In this document: positions 1 through 9,406 of the stretch, one piece after another
How positions within the stretch are numbered: the stretch's first letter is position 1
How the letters are laid out: the number at the start of each line of letters is the position of its first letter
From: CADEED01 sp043747835
GTDB lineage: Bacteria > Pseudomonadota > Gammaproteobacteria > Steroidobacterales > Steroidobacteraceae
NCBI GenBank assembly: GCA_043747835.1
Contig: JAYTOK010000020.1
Coordinates: 1-64,000, forward strand
Reading direction: 5' to 3'
Length of the DNA stretch: 64,000 nt
Program-made: the position numbers and the translations under genes
Notes under the pieces: generated by a model
What the model saw: only the letters and a program-made list of their open reading frames with translations
The model's database searches: none
Told to the model about the DNA's origin: nothing

Positions 1-27
1 CCGGCATGCGCCGGTCTCGCACAATTC

Positions 28-483
28 TCAAATGGAACCGGGCTTCCGCATCATCTTCCGAATATCCGCCAGGTGCATCTCTTCGGCGGCTATCTGGTCG
101 CGCGCGTACTCCTCGAGGAGGATGCTCTTACCGGTCGCGAGCGCGAGCAGGTCGTAGTACGCCTGCAGGCCCTGCTTCTCGTGCTCGTAGGCTTCCTTGA
201 GGATTTCATTGACGTCGTGCTGGTGCGTTTCGAGCAACGGCCCGATCTTGAGCGAGGGGTGGCCGCCGAACGTCGTGATGTGCTCGCCCGCCTGCACGGC
301 GTGCGCGGTGGATTCGTTGGCCTGGTCGCGCAGCCAGGCGACGATCGGGATGCGGTTGTGGCCGAAGATCATGAAGCTGTAGTGCATGTAGCGAACCACG
401 CCCGCGAGCTCGAGCTCGAGCACGTGATTGAGGCTGTCGATGATCTTCTGGGTGAGCGCGGCGTCGAGCGTCGTGTCGTTCAT
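28..483 (-). CDS. Bacterioferritin-like ferritin-family protein
   Basis: Encodes about 151 aa of all-helical ferritin-like sequence. It shows the expected acidic/His metal pattern: ELELAGVVRYMHYSF in the first helix, QAGEH in the second, and EYARDQIAAEEMHL near the C-terminus, which resemble ExxH diiron motifs. By family it would oxidise and store iron or protect DNA from oxidative damage in the cytoplasm. The chosen ATG at 483 is preceded by AAGGA six bases upstream; in-frame codons further upstream lack such a site. It is slightly shorter than a typical 155-160 aa bacterioferritin. It is probably monocistronic, since the next upstream gene lies over 120 bp away. Confidence 0.85.
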   Translation of the reverse strand: MNDTTLDAALTQKIIDSLNHVLELELAGVVRYMHYSFMIFGHNRIPIVAWLRDQANESTAHAVQAGEHITTFGGHPSLKIGPLLETHQHDVNEILKEAYEHEKQGLQAYYDLLALATGKSILLEEYARDQIAAEEMHLADIRKMMRKPGSI

Positions 484-609
484 GGCATGTCCTTCGAATT
501 TGTCGTGAATCGGCGATCCGGCGCGCATGGTAGTGGAGCCGTTCGCAAATTTCAGACATGCGAATGCCAATGAGAATACGACGCATCCGGCCGCCGCCGG
601 AGCGTGTTG

Positions 610-825
610 TTAGGAGAAGGCGTTAGAGCCGCCGACTCCAAGAGTCGCCAACGACCGGGACGCGCTGAGTCCGTGACCGTGGGTGTTCACGACACGCAAG
701 TCCATCGCGTGCATGTAGGTGGACAACAGGTCCATCTCTCTGTCCATGTCGAGATCGAACGCGCGAGCGACATCGGCGTCCTCGAGAATCGCACGGCACA
801 ACTCGCCAGCTCCGAGCATCGACAT
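610..825 (-). CDS. Small hypothetical protein
   Basis: A 71-aa reading frame with an AAGGGGGA ribosome-binding site six bases before its ATG. No family is recognised. The product is acidic in its first half (EDADVARAFDLDMDREMDL) and glycine-rich at the C-terminus. It has one Cys, two His, and no signal peptide or membrane segment. It lies between the ferritin-like gene and the GH39 gene, on the same strand as both but with gaps over 120 bp on each side. The good ribosome-binding site is the main support for a real gene; codon evidence over so short a frame is weak. Confidence 0.45.
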   Translation of the reverse strand: MSMLGAGELCRAILEDADVARAFDLDMDREMDLLSTYMHAMDLRVVNTHGHGLSASRSLATLGVGGSNAFS

Positions 826-964
826 GGAAATCCCCCTTCGTCGGTCTTCTACCGGATACGGAGCAAGATGCGGGCCAACCCGAAATCCTGTCGCCGAACG
901 CGTGCATGTCGCTGCAGCCCGACTGCCGGGAAATTTTTACAACTTCCGTCGCAAGAATGTCCGT

Positions 965-2647
965 TCAGTTCGCGCCCAACACCACCAGAGCCACGCCCTG
1001 ACGCGGCAGGATCACGTTGAGATGCGCGGCGCTGCCGCGGCGCTCGAACTCGAGTGGTTCGGTGACGAGCTCCGACGATTTTTCGAGCGCGGCATATTGC
1101 TTCGCATCCGGGTTGAGCGGCGATCCCATCGCGTGCCACGCGGCGAAGGCATTCGCATGTGCGCCGTCGACACGCCGGATCGTCGCGGCGCGCCCCGCTG
1201 ACTTCGCGAGCCCGCTGACCGCGATGCGCACCGCCGCATCCGGGCCGGGAAGATCGTCATCGTGGTAGTGCCATAGCAGCAGCGCGATCTCCCCGGTCGC
1301 GGTCCGCGTGGCAATGACACCGACGTCGGCCTCGCCGCGGACGCCGCCCGCGATCACCGCGTCGAGCGTCGCCTGCGCATCGCTGGTCGCGGCGACGCGC
1401 TCGGGCCCGAGCTGCGCAAACATCCGGAACACGTTCAGCACGGGAAGGTTCACGCCGTTCGTCGAAAGCTGGCGATACCCCGCGAACCACGGTTGATCCT
1501 CGAATTCGAACGACCACGACAACACGCCCTCGAGATTCACGCGGCGTCTGTCCGCCAATTCCCAGATGCGCGCGAAGCTCGCCGCCGTGTAACTCGAGTA
1601 CATCGTCCCGTTGCGATAGGCATTCTGCGGACCCGGACAGGCTGCGCAGCCTTCCGGGTCGCTCTCGCCGATGACGACGGGCTTTTGCGCGAGCGCAGGT
1701 AGCGACAGCACCTTCGTGAATCCGTCGTCTACACCCTTCAGATGCGTCGCGATCCCCATGCGCACGTGGCCGTCGATGAACGTCGGCCGGCCTTTCGCGT
1801 GGAACGCGAGGAAATCGGTGGGCGTGCCCGTTTCGCCGGTCGCGTAGTTAGTCCCCGACGTGACGTGTTTCAGAAACCCGTCCATGAACGTGCCACCCGG
1901 CCCCGCGACGTCCGGGCCGCCGACGCGCGCACTGGGCAGCGCACGCCGCACGCCCGCGATCGCGAAGTCGTGCAGCTTGTAGAACTCCTCCGGAGTGCCC
2001 TGCCAGTACGTCGGGAAGTTCGCCTCGTTCCAGACCTCGAAGTACCAGCGCTCGACTTCCGCGCGTCCGTATCGTTCGACGTTGTGCTTCGTCCATTGAT
2101 AAACGAGCTCGCCCCATTTCTCGTAGCTCGAAGGCGGCCAGCTCCAGCCCGTCGCGATGAGCATGTAGTCGAAGCCCGGGCGCCAGAGATGTTGATACGG
2201 CACGCCCGCCGGCGCGGTCGACAGTGCTTCGGGCATGAAGCCGATCTGCAGGTACGGCCGGATGCCGCGAGCGAGATAGGTGTCGATGATGCGGTCGACG
2301 ATCGTGAAGTCGTAGACCGGCGTGCCGTCGGGCGCTTCGGTGTAGACGTTGGTGCTGCCCCATTTGAACGCGGGAGTGCCGTCGCCGGACGACAGGAGAT
2401 TGTGGGCGCGGAAGTACACCTCGCCTGGGCGCAGCTTGCCGAGTTCCGTGAGCAGCTTGCGGCCGTCCTTCATCGTCGCGTAGTTAGGCTCATCGGCGCC
2501 AAAGAATCGCCAGACCGGCGGAAGCGCTCCGGTGACGCGCCGTGCGTCGACGCTCACGTTGACGGCGCGCGGTTCCGCGGCCGCCACCGTTCGCAGGCAG
2601 GCCAGCAGCGCGGCGGTCAACACGATCGTGCAAGTCTTCGCATTCAT
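965..2647 (-). CDS. Secreted glycoside hydrolase, GH39-type
   Basis: A 560-aa protein with a signal peptide (residues 1-24, ending VAAAEP) and one (beta/alpha)8 glycosidase domain. EVWNEANFPTYW carries the clan-A acid/base Glu after Asn, and PVVIGESDPEG carries the nucleophile Glu. This arrangement and the early FRAHNLLSSGDG segment match GH39 beta-xylosidase/iduronidase-like enzymes. It probably trims side chains from plant cell-wall oligosaccharides in the periplasm; the exact sugar cannot be read from sequence. GGAG lies six bases before the ATG. It is divergent from the oligogalacturonate lyase and close to the rhamnose operon, which suggests pectin or rhamnogalacturonan as target. The C-terminal 150 residues look like a beta-sandwich. 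Confidence 0.8.
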   Translation of the reverse strand: MNAKTCTIVLTAALLACLRTVAAAEPRAVNVSVDARRVTGALPPVWRFFGADEPNYATMKDGRKLLTELGKLRPGEVYFRAHNLLSSGDGTPAFKWGSTNVYTEAPDGTPVYDFTIVDRIIDTYLARGIRPYLQIGFMPEALSTAPAGVPYQHLWRPGFDYMLIATGWSWPPSSYEKWGELVYQWTKHNVERYGRAEVERWYFEVWNEANFPTYWQGTPEEFYKLHDFAIAGVRRALPSARVGGPDVAGPGGTFMDGFLKHVTSGTNYATGETGTPTDFLAFHAKGRPTFIDGHVRMGIATHLKGVDDGFTKVLSLPALAQKPVVIGESDPEGCAACPGPQNAYRNGTMYSSYTAASFARIWELADRRRVNLEGVLSWSFEFEDQPWFAGYRQLSTNGVNLPVLNVFRMFAQLGPERVAATSDAQATLDAVIAGGVRGEADVGVIATRTATGEIALLLWHYHDDDLPGPDAAVRIAVSGLAKSAGRAATIRRVDGAHANAFAAWHAMGSPLNPDAKQYAALEKSSELVTEPLEFERRGSAAHLNVILPRQGVALVVLGAN

Positions 2648-2793
2648 GGAGAACTCCGGGGACGGGAATCGCGGCGCGCATAGACTAACGCCGCGCCGAC
2701 GCGCAGCCCATCTTGTTTGTCAGCCCACGGATATGCTTTGCGTGATCGCGCCGCATGGTTCATATTTCCGCCGCGCGGATCACGAGGGAAATC

Positions 2794-4107
2794 ATGAAGA
2801 CGACGTTGCTCGCACTCGTCGGCGCCCTGCTGCCGATTGGCTTCTCACCCGCGCACGCCGCGCAAACCACGGCTCCCGCGCCACCCACCGATTGGGTCGA
2901 TGCGGCCACCGGCCACCGCATCGTTCGCCTGTCCATGAACGCGGGAACGCGCTCGATCTACTTCCACCAGAACAGCATCACGCCGGACGGCCGCTTCGTC
3001 CTCGTCGAGATGACCGACGGTCTGGGCGTCATCGAGATCGCGACGCGCAAGAACACCCGGCTCGTGGCAGGCAAGGTTCGCGCGCTGTTCGTCGGGCGCA
3101 AGTCCGGACTCATCTACTTCTCGCGCGGCGAGAACGCCGGCCGGCCCGAGCAACAACGACAGATCGGCGTCTACACCGTGAAGCCCACGGGTGGAAAGCC
3201 GAAGCAGATCGCCACGATCCCGCACGGCTCGATCGCCTCGGTCAATGCCGACGAGACGCTGCTGCTGGGCTCGTACGCCGAGCGCGACTGGCAGCTAGAA
3301 CAGGGCCCGCGCGATCCGCGCTTCGAAGCGAACTACCAGGCCGTCGGCAAGGATGGGAAGCCGCTGACGTTCGCGGAGTCGAAGGAAGTCCGGCTGCTCG
3401 AACGTGAGCAGGCGCGGATCCCGATGAAGATGTTCACCGTCGACACAAAGACCGGCCTCACCACGATCGTCCACGAGTCGACGGACTGGCTGGGACACCT
3501 GCAGTTCTCGCTGACCGATCCGGCGCTGTTGATGTACTGCCACGAAGGTCCGTGGCATCGCGTCGACCGCATCTGGATGATGCGTCTCGGCGGCGAGCCA
3601 CGGCTCATGCACAAGCGCTCGATGAACATGGAGATCGCCGGCCACGAGTTCTTCGATGTCGACGGCAAGACGATCTGGTACGACCTGCAGACCCCGCGCG
3701 GCGAAGTGTTCTGGCTCGCGAACGTGACGCCCGACGGCAGCCGCACCTGGTACAAGGTCGAGCGCGATCACTGGTCGGTGCACTTCCAGATCTCACCAGA
3801 CGGCAAGTCCTTCGCCGGCGATGGCGGTGACGAGGAGATGGTTGCCCACGCGAAGGACGGAAAATGGATCTATCTGTTCCGGCCGCAGCCGATCCCCGAC
3901 GTGGCGGGCATCTCCGCTCCGAATTCAGCGTCGCTGGTGCACGCGGGGACGCTCGCCGCCGAAAAGATCGTCGACATGCGCAAGCACGACTATCGCCTCG
4001 AACCGAATCTGCACTTCACCGCCGACGGCAAGAACATGATCTTCCGTTCGAACATGCACGGCGAAGTACACACTTACATGGTCGAACTGCGGAAGGCGGG
4101 TAGCTAG
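2794..4107 (+). CDS. Oligogalacturonate lyase (PL22), exported form
   Basis: A 437-aa seven-bladed-propeller protein of the PL22 oligogalacturonate lyase family, opening with DWVDAATGHRIVRLS, the usual PL22 N-terminal blade. The likely Mn-binding histidine cluster is in the DHWSVHFQISPDG stretch, with a later EPNLHFTADG blade. It would cleave unsaturated digalacturonate into 5-keto-4-deoxyuronate units. The start at 2794 is preceded by GAGGGA; an ATG at 2755 in the same frame has no such site. The protein begins with a clear signal peptide (MKTTLLALVGALLPIG to AHA), whereas classical Ogl enzymes are cytoplasmic, so this one probably acts in the periplasm. The gene is divergent from the GH39 gene across about 146 bp. 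Confidence 0.85.
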   Translation: MKTTLLALVGALLPIGFSPAHAAQTTAPAPPTDWVDAATGHRIVRLSMNAGTRSIYFHQNSITPDGRFVLVEMTDGLGVIEIATRKNTRLVAGKVRALFVGRKSGLIYFSRGENAGRPEQQRQIGVYTVKPTGGKPKQIATIPHGSIASVNADETLLLGSYAERDWQLEQGPRDPRFEANYQAVGKDGKPLTFAESKEVRLLEREQARIPMKMFTVDTKTGLTTIVHESTDWLGHLQFSLTDPALLMYCHEGPWHRVDRIWMMRLGGEPRLMHKRSMNMEIAGHEFFDVDGKTIWYDLQTPRGEVFWLANVTPDGSRTWYKVERDHWSVHFQISPDGKSFAGDGGDEEMVAHAKDGKWIYLFRPQPIPDVAGISAPNSASLVHAGTLAAEKIVDMRKHDYRLEPNLHFTADGKNMIFRSNMHGEVHTYMVELRKAGS

Positions 4108-4140
4108 CGCCCGGCGCCACTACCTGGCGCGATCCACGAC

Positions 4141-4644
4141 TCAGCGCCTCTCGAGCTCCCAGCGCCAGACGCGGCCCACTTCCGGGTTCGCGAGTTCGGC
4201 GACGTGCACGAAGCCCGCGCGCGCGAGCACGGCACTCGATGCGTTCGTTTCCGCGAGCGTGTGGGCGACGACGCAGCGAACGCTCGCATCGGCGAACGCG
4301 AAGTCGAGCAGTCCTTTGACCGCTTCGCGCGCGTAACCGCGATTGCGGAATTCCGGCGCGACTTCGTAGCCGATCTCGACGACGCCGGTGTCGGCGGGTG
4401 GGCCGTGGAATCCGCCATTGCCGATGAGCGCGTCTTCGTTGAGATCGAGGAAGAAGTAGCCGCCCCATCCCGCGGGCGGCGCGAGCACGTCCGCGCGCGT
4501 CGGGGTGAATGCTTCGGGAAAAGTCGGCCAGCTCTCGGGAAGTCTTACACCCAGCATTTGTCCGAGCTCCGCGCGGCTCGCGGCGAAAGCCAGTTTGTGG
4601 CGCGCTTCGACGTCGACGAGCGCGAGTCGGCCGGCGTGGATCAT
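4141..4644 (-). CDS. GNAT-family N-acetyltransferase (RimJ/RimL-like)
   Basis: A 167-aa GNAT protein. The acetyl-CoA segment is recognisable around GYEVAPEFRNRGYAREAVKG, followed by the typical N-x-x-S-x-x-V-L-x-x-x-G-F run (ETNASSAVLARAGF). Its ATG lies two bases after the rhaK stop codon, so it is almost certainly the last gene of the leftward rhamnose operon and translationally coupled. Its substrate is unknown. It sits where some rhizobial rhamnose operons have extra genes such as rhaU, but it is not related to a mutarotase. It may be a passenger or acetylate an aminosugar, protein or antibiotic. Confidence 0.8.
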   Translation of the reverse strand: MIHAGRLALVDVEARHKLAFAASRAELGQMLGVRLPESWPTFPEAFTPTRADVLAPPAGWGGYFFLDLNEDALIGNGGFHGPPADTGVVEIGYEVAPEFRNRGYAREAVKGLLDFAFADASVRCVVAHTLAETNASSAVLARAGFVHVAELANPEVGRVWRWELERR

Positions 4645-4646
4645 CG

Positions 4647-6017
4647 TCAGGGTTTTTCTTCGAGCCGGTGGCGCCACTTGGCCTGATAGTCGAGGAGCCC
4701 CGGCAGACGCAGTGGCACGACGGTTTGCGGCTCGGCGATCGGCGTCGCGGACGCGGGCAACCCGGCCAGATAGGTCGCGACGCGCGTGCCGCCGCCCTGC
4801 GTGAAGCTGCGCACGGAACCCGCGGGCACGCACGCGGCGAGCAGACTCGCGAACAACGGATTTCGCGCCAGCGGCCCATCGACGAAGATCTCGCCAGCGG
4901 CGCCCAGCGATTCGATCAGGAGCGACGTCATGAGAGCGGAGTAGAGAGTCGCGAGCGACGCGCGCCGCACGCCGTCCAGATCCTCGCCTTCGACGCGTCC
5001 GGCGCGCCCCGAATACGGACCCGCGCTCGCGAATGACGGCAACGCCATCGCACCGCGCGCGAGGATGTCGCCCACGCCTGAGAGGGTCGGCACTTCGGAA
5101 CCGCCCGCGATCGCCTCGTATTCGCGGCCGCCCATGTAACGCGCCGTTGCGATGGGCGCGCCAAACGCGTTGACGTTGGCGAGCATGTCGCGCTCCTCGC
5201 GCAGCCGCCGCAGGTCGCCGCGATTCGCCATCACGATGGTCCACGTCCCGCTCGACACGACCGTGAACGCCTCGCGTTCGCGGTCGAGCAGGAAGCGCAG
5301 GTACGACGCGTTCGAATCGTGGATTCCGCAGGCGACTTCGCAGGACGCCTCGAGACCGGTGGCCGCGGCCACGCTCGCGCGCAAGGTCCCGAGCCGATCC
5401 GTCGCGCGACGCAGCGGCGGCATGAGCCGGGCCCAGCCCCGGGCGCGCGCGAGTTGCGAATACGCCTCGTCATGCGGGCGCCACAGATCGGTATGCGTCC
5501 CCAGCGAAGTGACTTCGGTCGACATCACGCCCGACAGGCGCCACGACCAGTACTGCGGGTACATGAGCAGGTGCGCGGCGCGCGCGTATAGATCCGGCCG
5601 CCGCTCCTGTAGATAGAAGAGCTGGCGGCCGAGGTTCAGGCCCTGCGGCAGGTGCGGCGAAAAGGTATGCGCGTAAGGATCGCGCAGCGCCGCGTATGCC
5701 GCGGCGACCTCGTCGAAGGCGGTGTCTTCGTAGTCCGGCGCCGCGACACGCGCGCCCTCGTGATCCACGAGCACGGCCGCGGCGCCGTGCGCGATCGGCA
5801 CGATCACCTTGACGCGTTCACGTTCCGGCGCGGCGCGCAGCGACTCGAGCAGCCACGCTTCGATCGCGACCACGTCCAGCTCGCGACCACAGGGACCGCG
5901 CACGATTTCGTTCGCCCGCCGCACGCTCCAGGTTTCCTGCCCGGTCGCGGGATCGACGAACGCGATCTTGGCGTTCGTCTTGCCGACGTCGAAGACGGCA
6001 ATGAGCGAGCCGCTCAC
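4647..6017 (-). CDS. rhaK: FGGY-family carbohydrate kinase, probable L-rhamnulokinase
   Basis: A 456-aa sugar kinase with FGGY-type phosphate loops (AVFDVGKTNAKIAFVD at the N-terminus and SSGTWTIVMA near the middle) and the CGIHDSNASYLRF substrate-loop segment. It most likely phosphorylates L-rhamnulose to rhamnulose-1-phosphate, feeding the aldolase encoded on the other strand. The start is a GTG whose last bases overlap the stop codon of the preceding permease (GTGA), with GGAG six bases upstream. Longer in-frame extensions only shadow the permease gene. Placement after rhaQ matches the alphaproteobacterial rhaRSTPQUK order, although rhaU is absent. Confidence 0.85.
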   Translation of the reverse strand: MSGSLIAVFDVGKTNAKIAFVDPATGQETWSVRRANEIVRGPCGRELDVVAIEAWLLESLRAAPERERVKVIVPIAHGAAAVLVDHEGARVAAPDYEDTAFDEVAAAYAALRDPYAHTFSPHLPQGLNLGRQLFYLQERRPDLYARAAHLLMYPQYWSWRLSGVMSTEVTSLGTHTDLWRPHDEAYSQLARARGWARLMPPLRRATDRLGTLRASVAAATGLEASCEVACGIHDSNASYLRFLLDREREAFTVVSSGTWTIVMANRGDLRRLREERDMLANVNAFGAPIATARYMGGREYEAIAGGSEVPTLSGVGDILARGAMALPSFASAGPYSGRAGRVEGEDLDGVRRASLATLYSALMTSLLIESLGAAGEIFVDGPLARNPLFASLLAACVPAGSVRSFTQGGGTRVATYLAGLPASATPIAEPQTVVPLRLPGLLDYQAKWRHRLEEKP

Positions 6018-6958
6018 GACGAACTCCGCAGGCGCGCGAGCAGCGCCGGCACGGCGACGACGAGCACGAGCAACGCGCCAGTGAAGATGGACATCACGAT
6101 GCCCGGCACGTTCATGAGGCCGAGGCCGAACGTCACGAGACCGAAGACCAGCGCGGCGAGCACGACACCCGGGATGCTGCCCTTGCCGCCCCACACCGAA
6201 ACGCCGCCGAGTATGACGATGCTCACGATCTCGAGCTCCCAGCCCTGCGCGATCGACGGGCGCGTCGAGCCGAGCCGCGACGTGAGCAGCACCGCGGCGA
6301 GGCCGCAGAAGACGCCGGTGAGCGCGAACAGCGCGAAGCGATAGCGATCGACGGAGATGCCGGCGAAGCGACTCGCGACCGGATTCGCGCCGATCGCGTA
6401 GATCGCGCGGCCCCAGCGGGTGCGATGCAGGAACATGCCGAACAATATTGCAAAAAGGACGAACAGCGCGAGCTCGATCGAGATCGGACCCACGAGATAT
6501 CCCTGGCCGAAGATCGCAAACGAGTCCGGGTAATCCTTGAGCACACGATCGCCGAGGATCGCGTACGCCGCGCCGCGGAACAGCGTCATCGTGCCGATGG
6601 TGGCGACAATCGACGGCACGCGGCCGATCGTGACGAGAGCGCCGTTGATGCACCCGGCGACGAGCCCCGTCCCGATGCCGATGCAAGCGAGGCCCGGCGT
6701 GCCGACGCCCGCGGCGGCCGCGACCCCCATCGCCACCGACGCGAGCGCGATGATCGCCGCGACCGAAATGTCGATCTCGCCCGCGATGATGAGCAGCGCG
6801 AGCGGCAGCGCGATCAGCGCGCGCTCGGTGAAGTTGAACGTGGCATCCGACAACGTGTCGACGCTCAGGAAGTACGGCGACACGGCGGAGAACAGCACGA
6901 ATTCCGCGACGAGCACGGCGGCGAGCATCGTTTCCCAGCGTAGAAGGCGCGCTATCAT
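6014..6958 (-). CDS. rhaQ: Rhamnose ABC transporter permease RhaQ-like
   Basis: A 314-aa inner-membrane permease of the RbsC/AraH family with eight to ten hydrophobic segments. The motif GEIDISVAAIIALASV (normally G-x-IDLSVG) and the C-terminal GGVSVWGGKGSIPG segment identify a CUT2 sugar ABC permease. It pairs with the next permease to form the channel fed by RhaS and powered by RhaT. Its ATG overlaps the rhaP stop codon by four bases (ATGA). RhaQ versus RhaP is assigned from gene order only. Confidence 0.88.
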   Translation of the reverse strand: MIARLLRWETMLAAVLVAEFVLFSAVSPYFLSVDTLSDATFNFTERALIALPLALLIIAGEIDISVAAIIALASVAMGVAAAAGVGTPGLACIGIGTGLVAGCINGALVTIGRVPSIVATIGTMTLFRGAAYAILGDRVLKDYPDSFAIFGQGYLVGPISIELALFVLFAILFGMFLHRTRWGRAIYAIGANPVASRFAGISVDRYRFALFALTGVFCGLAAVLLTSRLGSTRPSIAQGWELEIVSIVILGGVSVWGGKGSIPGVVLAALVFGLVTFGLGLMNVPGIVMSIFTGALLVLVVAVPALLARLRSSS

Positions 6959-7941
6959 GTCGCGCGGTTCTCGAGGATGGAGCGCGTGTGCACGCGCTGG
7001 CGCGCGCTCATGAGGACCGCGATGACGATCACGACGCCGTTGATGAAGAGCTGCCAGAACGCGGAGATGCCGACCAGCGGCAGACTGTTGCGGATGATGC
7101 CGAGGAAGAGACACCCGAGCAGCACGCCCAGCGCGGTTCCGGTGCCGCCCGCGATCGCGACGCCACCGATGAGACACGCCGCGATCACCTGCAGTTCGAA
7201 GCCGAGCGCGATGTCGGTGTATGCGACGGCGAAGCGCGCCGCCCAGAGATATCCGCACAGGCCGGCGATCGCGCCGCAGAGGGTGTAAGCCAGAAATTGA
7301 ATGCGCCCGGCGTCGATGCCGCAGTAGGCCGCCGCGCCCGGATTGCCGCCAGCCGCGTAGAACGCGCGCGCGCCGCGGGAGTGACGCATCGCGAGGATGA
7401 AGATCGCCGCGATCGCGATCCCGAGCCAGGCGAGCACCGTGAGCCCCGCGAACTGTCCGCGCGGGAACGCGATGAACCCTAAGGACATCTCGTTCTCGTT
7501 GATCCACGCGCCCTGGGAGAGTGGATAGATCACGCCGCGGAAGATCGACATCGTGCCGAGCGTCACCACGATCGGCGGTAGTTTGAGCTTCCAGACCAGC
7601 AGGCCGTTGCAGGCTCCCGCGGCCGCCCCGGCCAACACGGCGATCGCGATCGCGGGCGCGACGCCGGCTTCCGGAAATGCACGGTTGAACAGCGCGGCCA
7701 GCATGCCCGCAAGCGCGAGGTTCGCAGCCACTGACAGATCGATGCCGCGGACCAGGATCACGAGCATCTGGCCGAGCGCCAGCATCACGAGAATCGCGAT
7801 GTCGTCGACGAGTGCGGCCAGACTGCCGGGCGCCGCGAATCCGGGAAACGCGAATGTGACGGCGCCGAACAAAATGAGCGTCAGGGCACCGAGCGTGAGG
7901 TCGCGGCGCGCGTCGTCACCGAGCCGCGACAGCGCCTTCAT
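6955..7941 (-). CDS. rhaP: Rhamnose ABC transporter permease RhaP-like
   Basis: A 328-aa multi-spanning permease of the CUT2 family, homologous to the downstream permease. It has the canonical RGIDLSVAANLALAGM segment, PPIVVTLGTMSIFRG, and the conserved GGVAIAGGTGTALG near the C-terminus. It forms half of the transmembrane pore for rhamnose import. Its start codon overlaps the stop of rhaT (ATGA), and its own stop overlaps the start of rhaQ. This tight coupling suggests stoichiometric synthesis. Confidence 0.88.
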   Translation of the reverse strand: MKALSRLGDDARRDLTLGALTLILFGAVTFAFPGFAAPGSLAALVDDIAILVMLALGQMLVILVRGIDLSVAANLALAGMLAALFNRAFPEAGVAPAIAIAVLAGAAAGACNGLLVWKLKLPPIVVTLGTMSIFRGVIYPLSQGAWINENEMSLGFIAFPRGQFAGLTVLAWLGIAIAAIFILAMRHSRGARAFYAAGGNPGAAAYCGIDAGRIQFLAYTLCGAIAGLCGYLWAARFAVAYTDIALGFELQVIAACLIGGVAIAGGTGTALGVLLGCLFLGIIRNSLPLVGISAFWQLFINGVVIVIAVLMSARQRVHTRSILENRAT

Positions 7942-9389
7942 GCGTCACTCGCCGCGCGCAGCAGCGCTTCGCTCGTGACGCCGCGTGCGAACTCTCCACG
8001 CAGCCTTCCGCGCCGCATGACCAGCATGCGGTCCGACATGCCGAGAATCTCGGGCAGCTCCGAGGAAATCATGATGACGCCGTTGCCGCGCGCGGCGAAC
8101 TCGCTCATCACCGCGTGCACGGCAGCTTTCGCGCCAACGTCGATGCCTTTCGTCGGTTCATCGAGGATCAGCACCGCGGGTTGGCGCGCCAGCCATTTCG
8201 CGAGCACCACTTTTTGCTGGTTGCCACCCGACAGCGAGCTCACGACCTGCTCCGGGGCGTGCGCCTTGATCGAGAGTTTCTCGATCCACTCGCGCGCAAG
8301 GCCGGCCTCGCGGCGCGCATTGCACCAGCCGCGAGGAGCGAGCGCGGTCAGGTTTGGCAGCGCGACGTTCGCGGTGATCGAGAACGGCAGGATGGCGCCC
8401 TGCGACTGCCGATCTTCGGGCACGAGCGCGATCCCCGCCGCTGCCGCGTCCGGCGCGAGCCGCACGACACCGCTCACATTTCGCGAGAGGCCGAAGAGGG
8501 CTTCCGCCAGCTCGGTACGTCCCGCGCCGACGAGTCCATAGATTCCGAGGATCTCTCCGCGGCGTAACGTGAACGAGATGTTCTCGAAGGCATTGGCAAG
8601 CGATAGGTTTTCAACGCGCAAGAGCTCGGCGCCGAGCGTCGTCTCGATCTTCGGAAAGAGTTGGTCGATCGGACGTCCGACCATCAGGCGGATCAGATCG
8701 TCGCGCGAGGATTCGCCCAGAAGTCCCGCGGCGACCGACACGCCGTCGCGAAACACGGCGTAGCGATCCGCGATTTCGAAGATCTCTTCGAACTTGTGGC
8801 TGATGAACAGCAGCGCGCGGCCGGCATCGCGAAGCTTGCGCACGATGCGAAACAGCTCGGCGCACTCGCGCTGCGACAGCGATGCGGTCGGCTCGTCGAG
8901 AATCAGCACGCGCGATTCGTCCGCGAGCGCGCGCGCGATCTGCACGACGTGCTTCTGCGCGATGCTGAGCCGGCCCGCGGGCATCTCGGCGTCGAAGTCG
9001 GCATCGAGCTCGCGCAGAAGTGCCGTCGCGCGCGAGCGCAAGGTTCGCCAATCCACCGCGCCACGCCGCATCGGTTGCGCATTCACGAACAGGTTCTCGG
9101 CCACGCTGAGATTGTCGAACACCTGGCATTCCTGGTGCACGACCCCGATGCCGAGCGTGCGCGCGACTTTCGGATGAGGGATGCGCACGGCGTTGCCATC
9201 GAGGCGGATGTCGCCCGCGTCGGGCTGATGCACTCCCGAGAGGATCTTCACGAGCGTCGATTTGCCCGCGCCGTTCTCGCCGATCAACGCAGTCACGGAG
9301 CCTAAGTGCAGCTCGAGAGCCGCGTCGTCGAGCGCGCGCACGCCGCCGAACGACTTGCGGATACCAGTCAGCGACAGGAGTGGCTGCAT
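7938..9389 (-). CDS. rhaT: Rhamnose ABC transporter ATP-binding protein RhaT-like
   Basis: A 483-aa tandem ATPase typical of CUT2 sugar importers. Domain 1 has Walker A GENGAGKSTLVKILSG, a degenerate signature (LSIAQKHVVQIARAL) and Walker B VLILDEPTASLS. Domain 2 has GLVGAGRTELAEALFG instead of a canonical Walker A, signature LSGGNQQKVVLAKWLA, and Walker B VLILDEPTKGIDVG. This asymmetry is normal for RbsA-like proteins. It is cytoplasmic, associates with RhaP/RhaQ and energises rhamnose uptake. It begins 17 bp after the end of rhaS in the same operon. Confidence 0.9.
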   Translation of the reverse strand: MQPLLSLTGIRKSFGGVRALDDAALELHLGSVTALIGENGAGKSTLVKILSGVHQPDAGDIRLDGNAVRIPHPKVARTLGIGVVHQECQVFDNLSVAENLFVNAQPMRRGAVDWRTLRSRATALLRELDADFDAEMPAGRLSIAQKHVVQIARALADESRVLILDEPTASLSQRECAELFRIVRKLRDAGRALLFISHKFEEIFEIADRYAVFRDGVSVAAGLLGESSRDDLIRLMVGRPIDQLFPKIETTLGAELLRVENLSLANAFENISFTLRRGEILGIYGLVGAGRTELAEALFGLSRNVSGVVRLAPDAAAAGIALVPEDRQSQGAILPFSITANVALPNLTALAPRGWCNARREAGLAREWIEKLSIKAHAPEQVVSSLSGGNQQKVVLAKWLARQPAVLILDEPTKGIDVGAKAAVHAVMSEFAARGNGVIMISSELPEILGMSDRMLVMRRGRLRGEFARGVTSEALLRAASDA

Positions 9390-9406
9390 GCAGACATTCG
9401 CAACGA

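Noticed and set aside
4647..6686. Apparent 679-aa kinase
   Set aside because: The N-terminal part shadows the permease; the GTG at 6017 has a good ribosome-binding site and the expected FGGY N-terminus.
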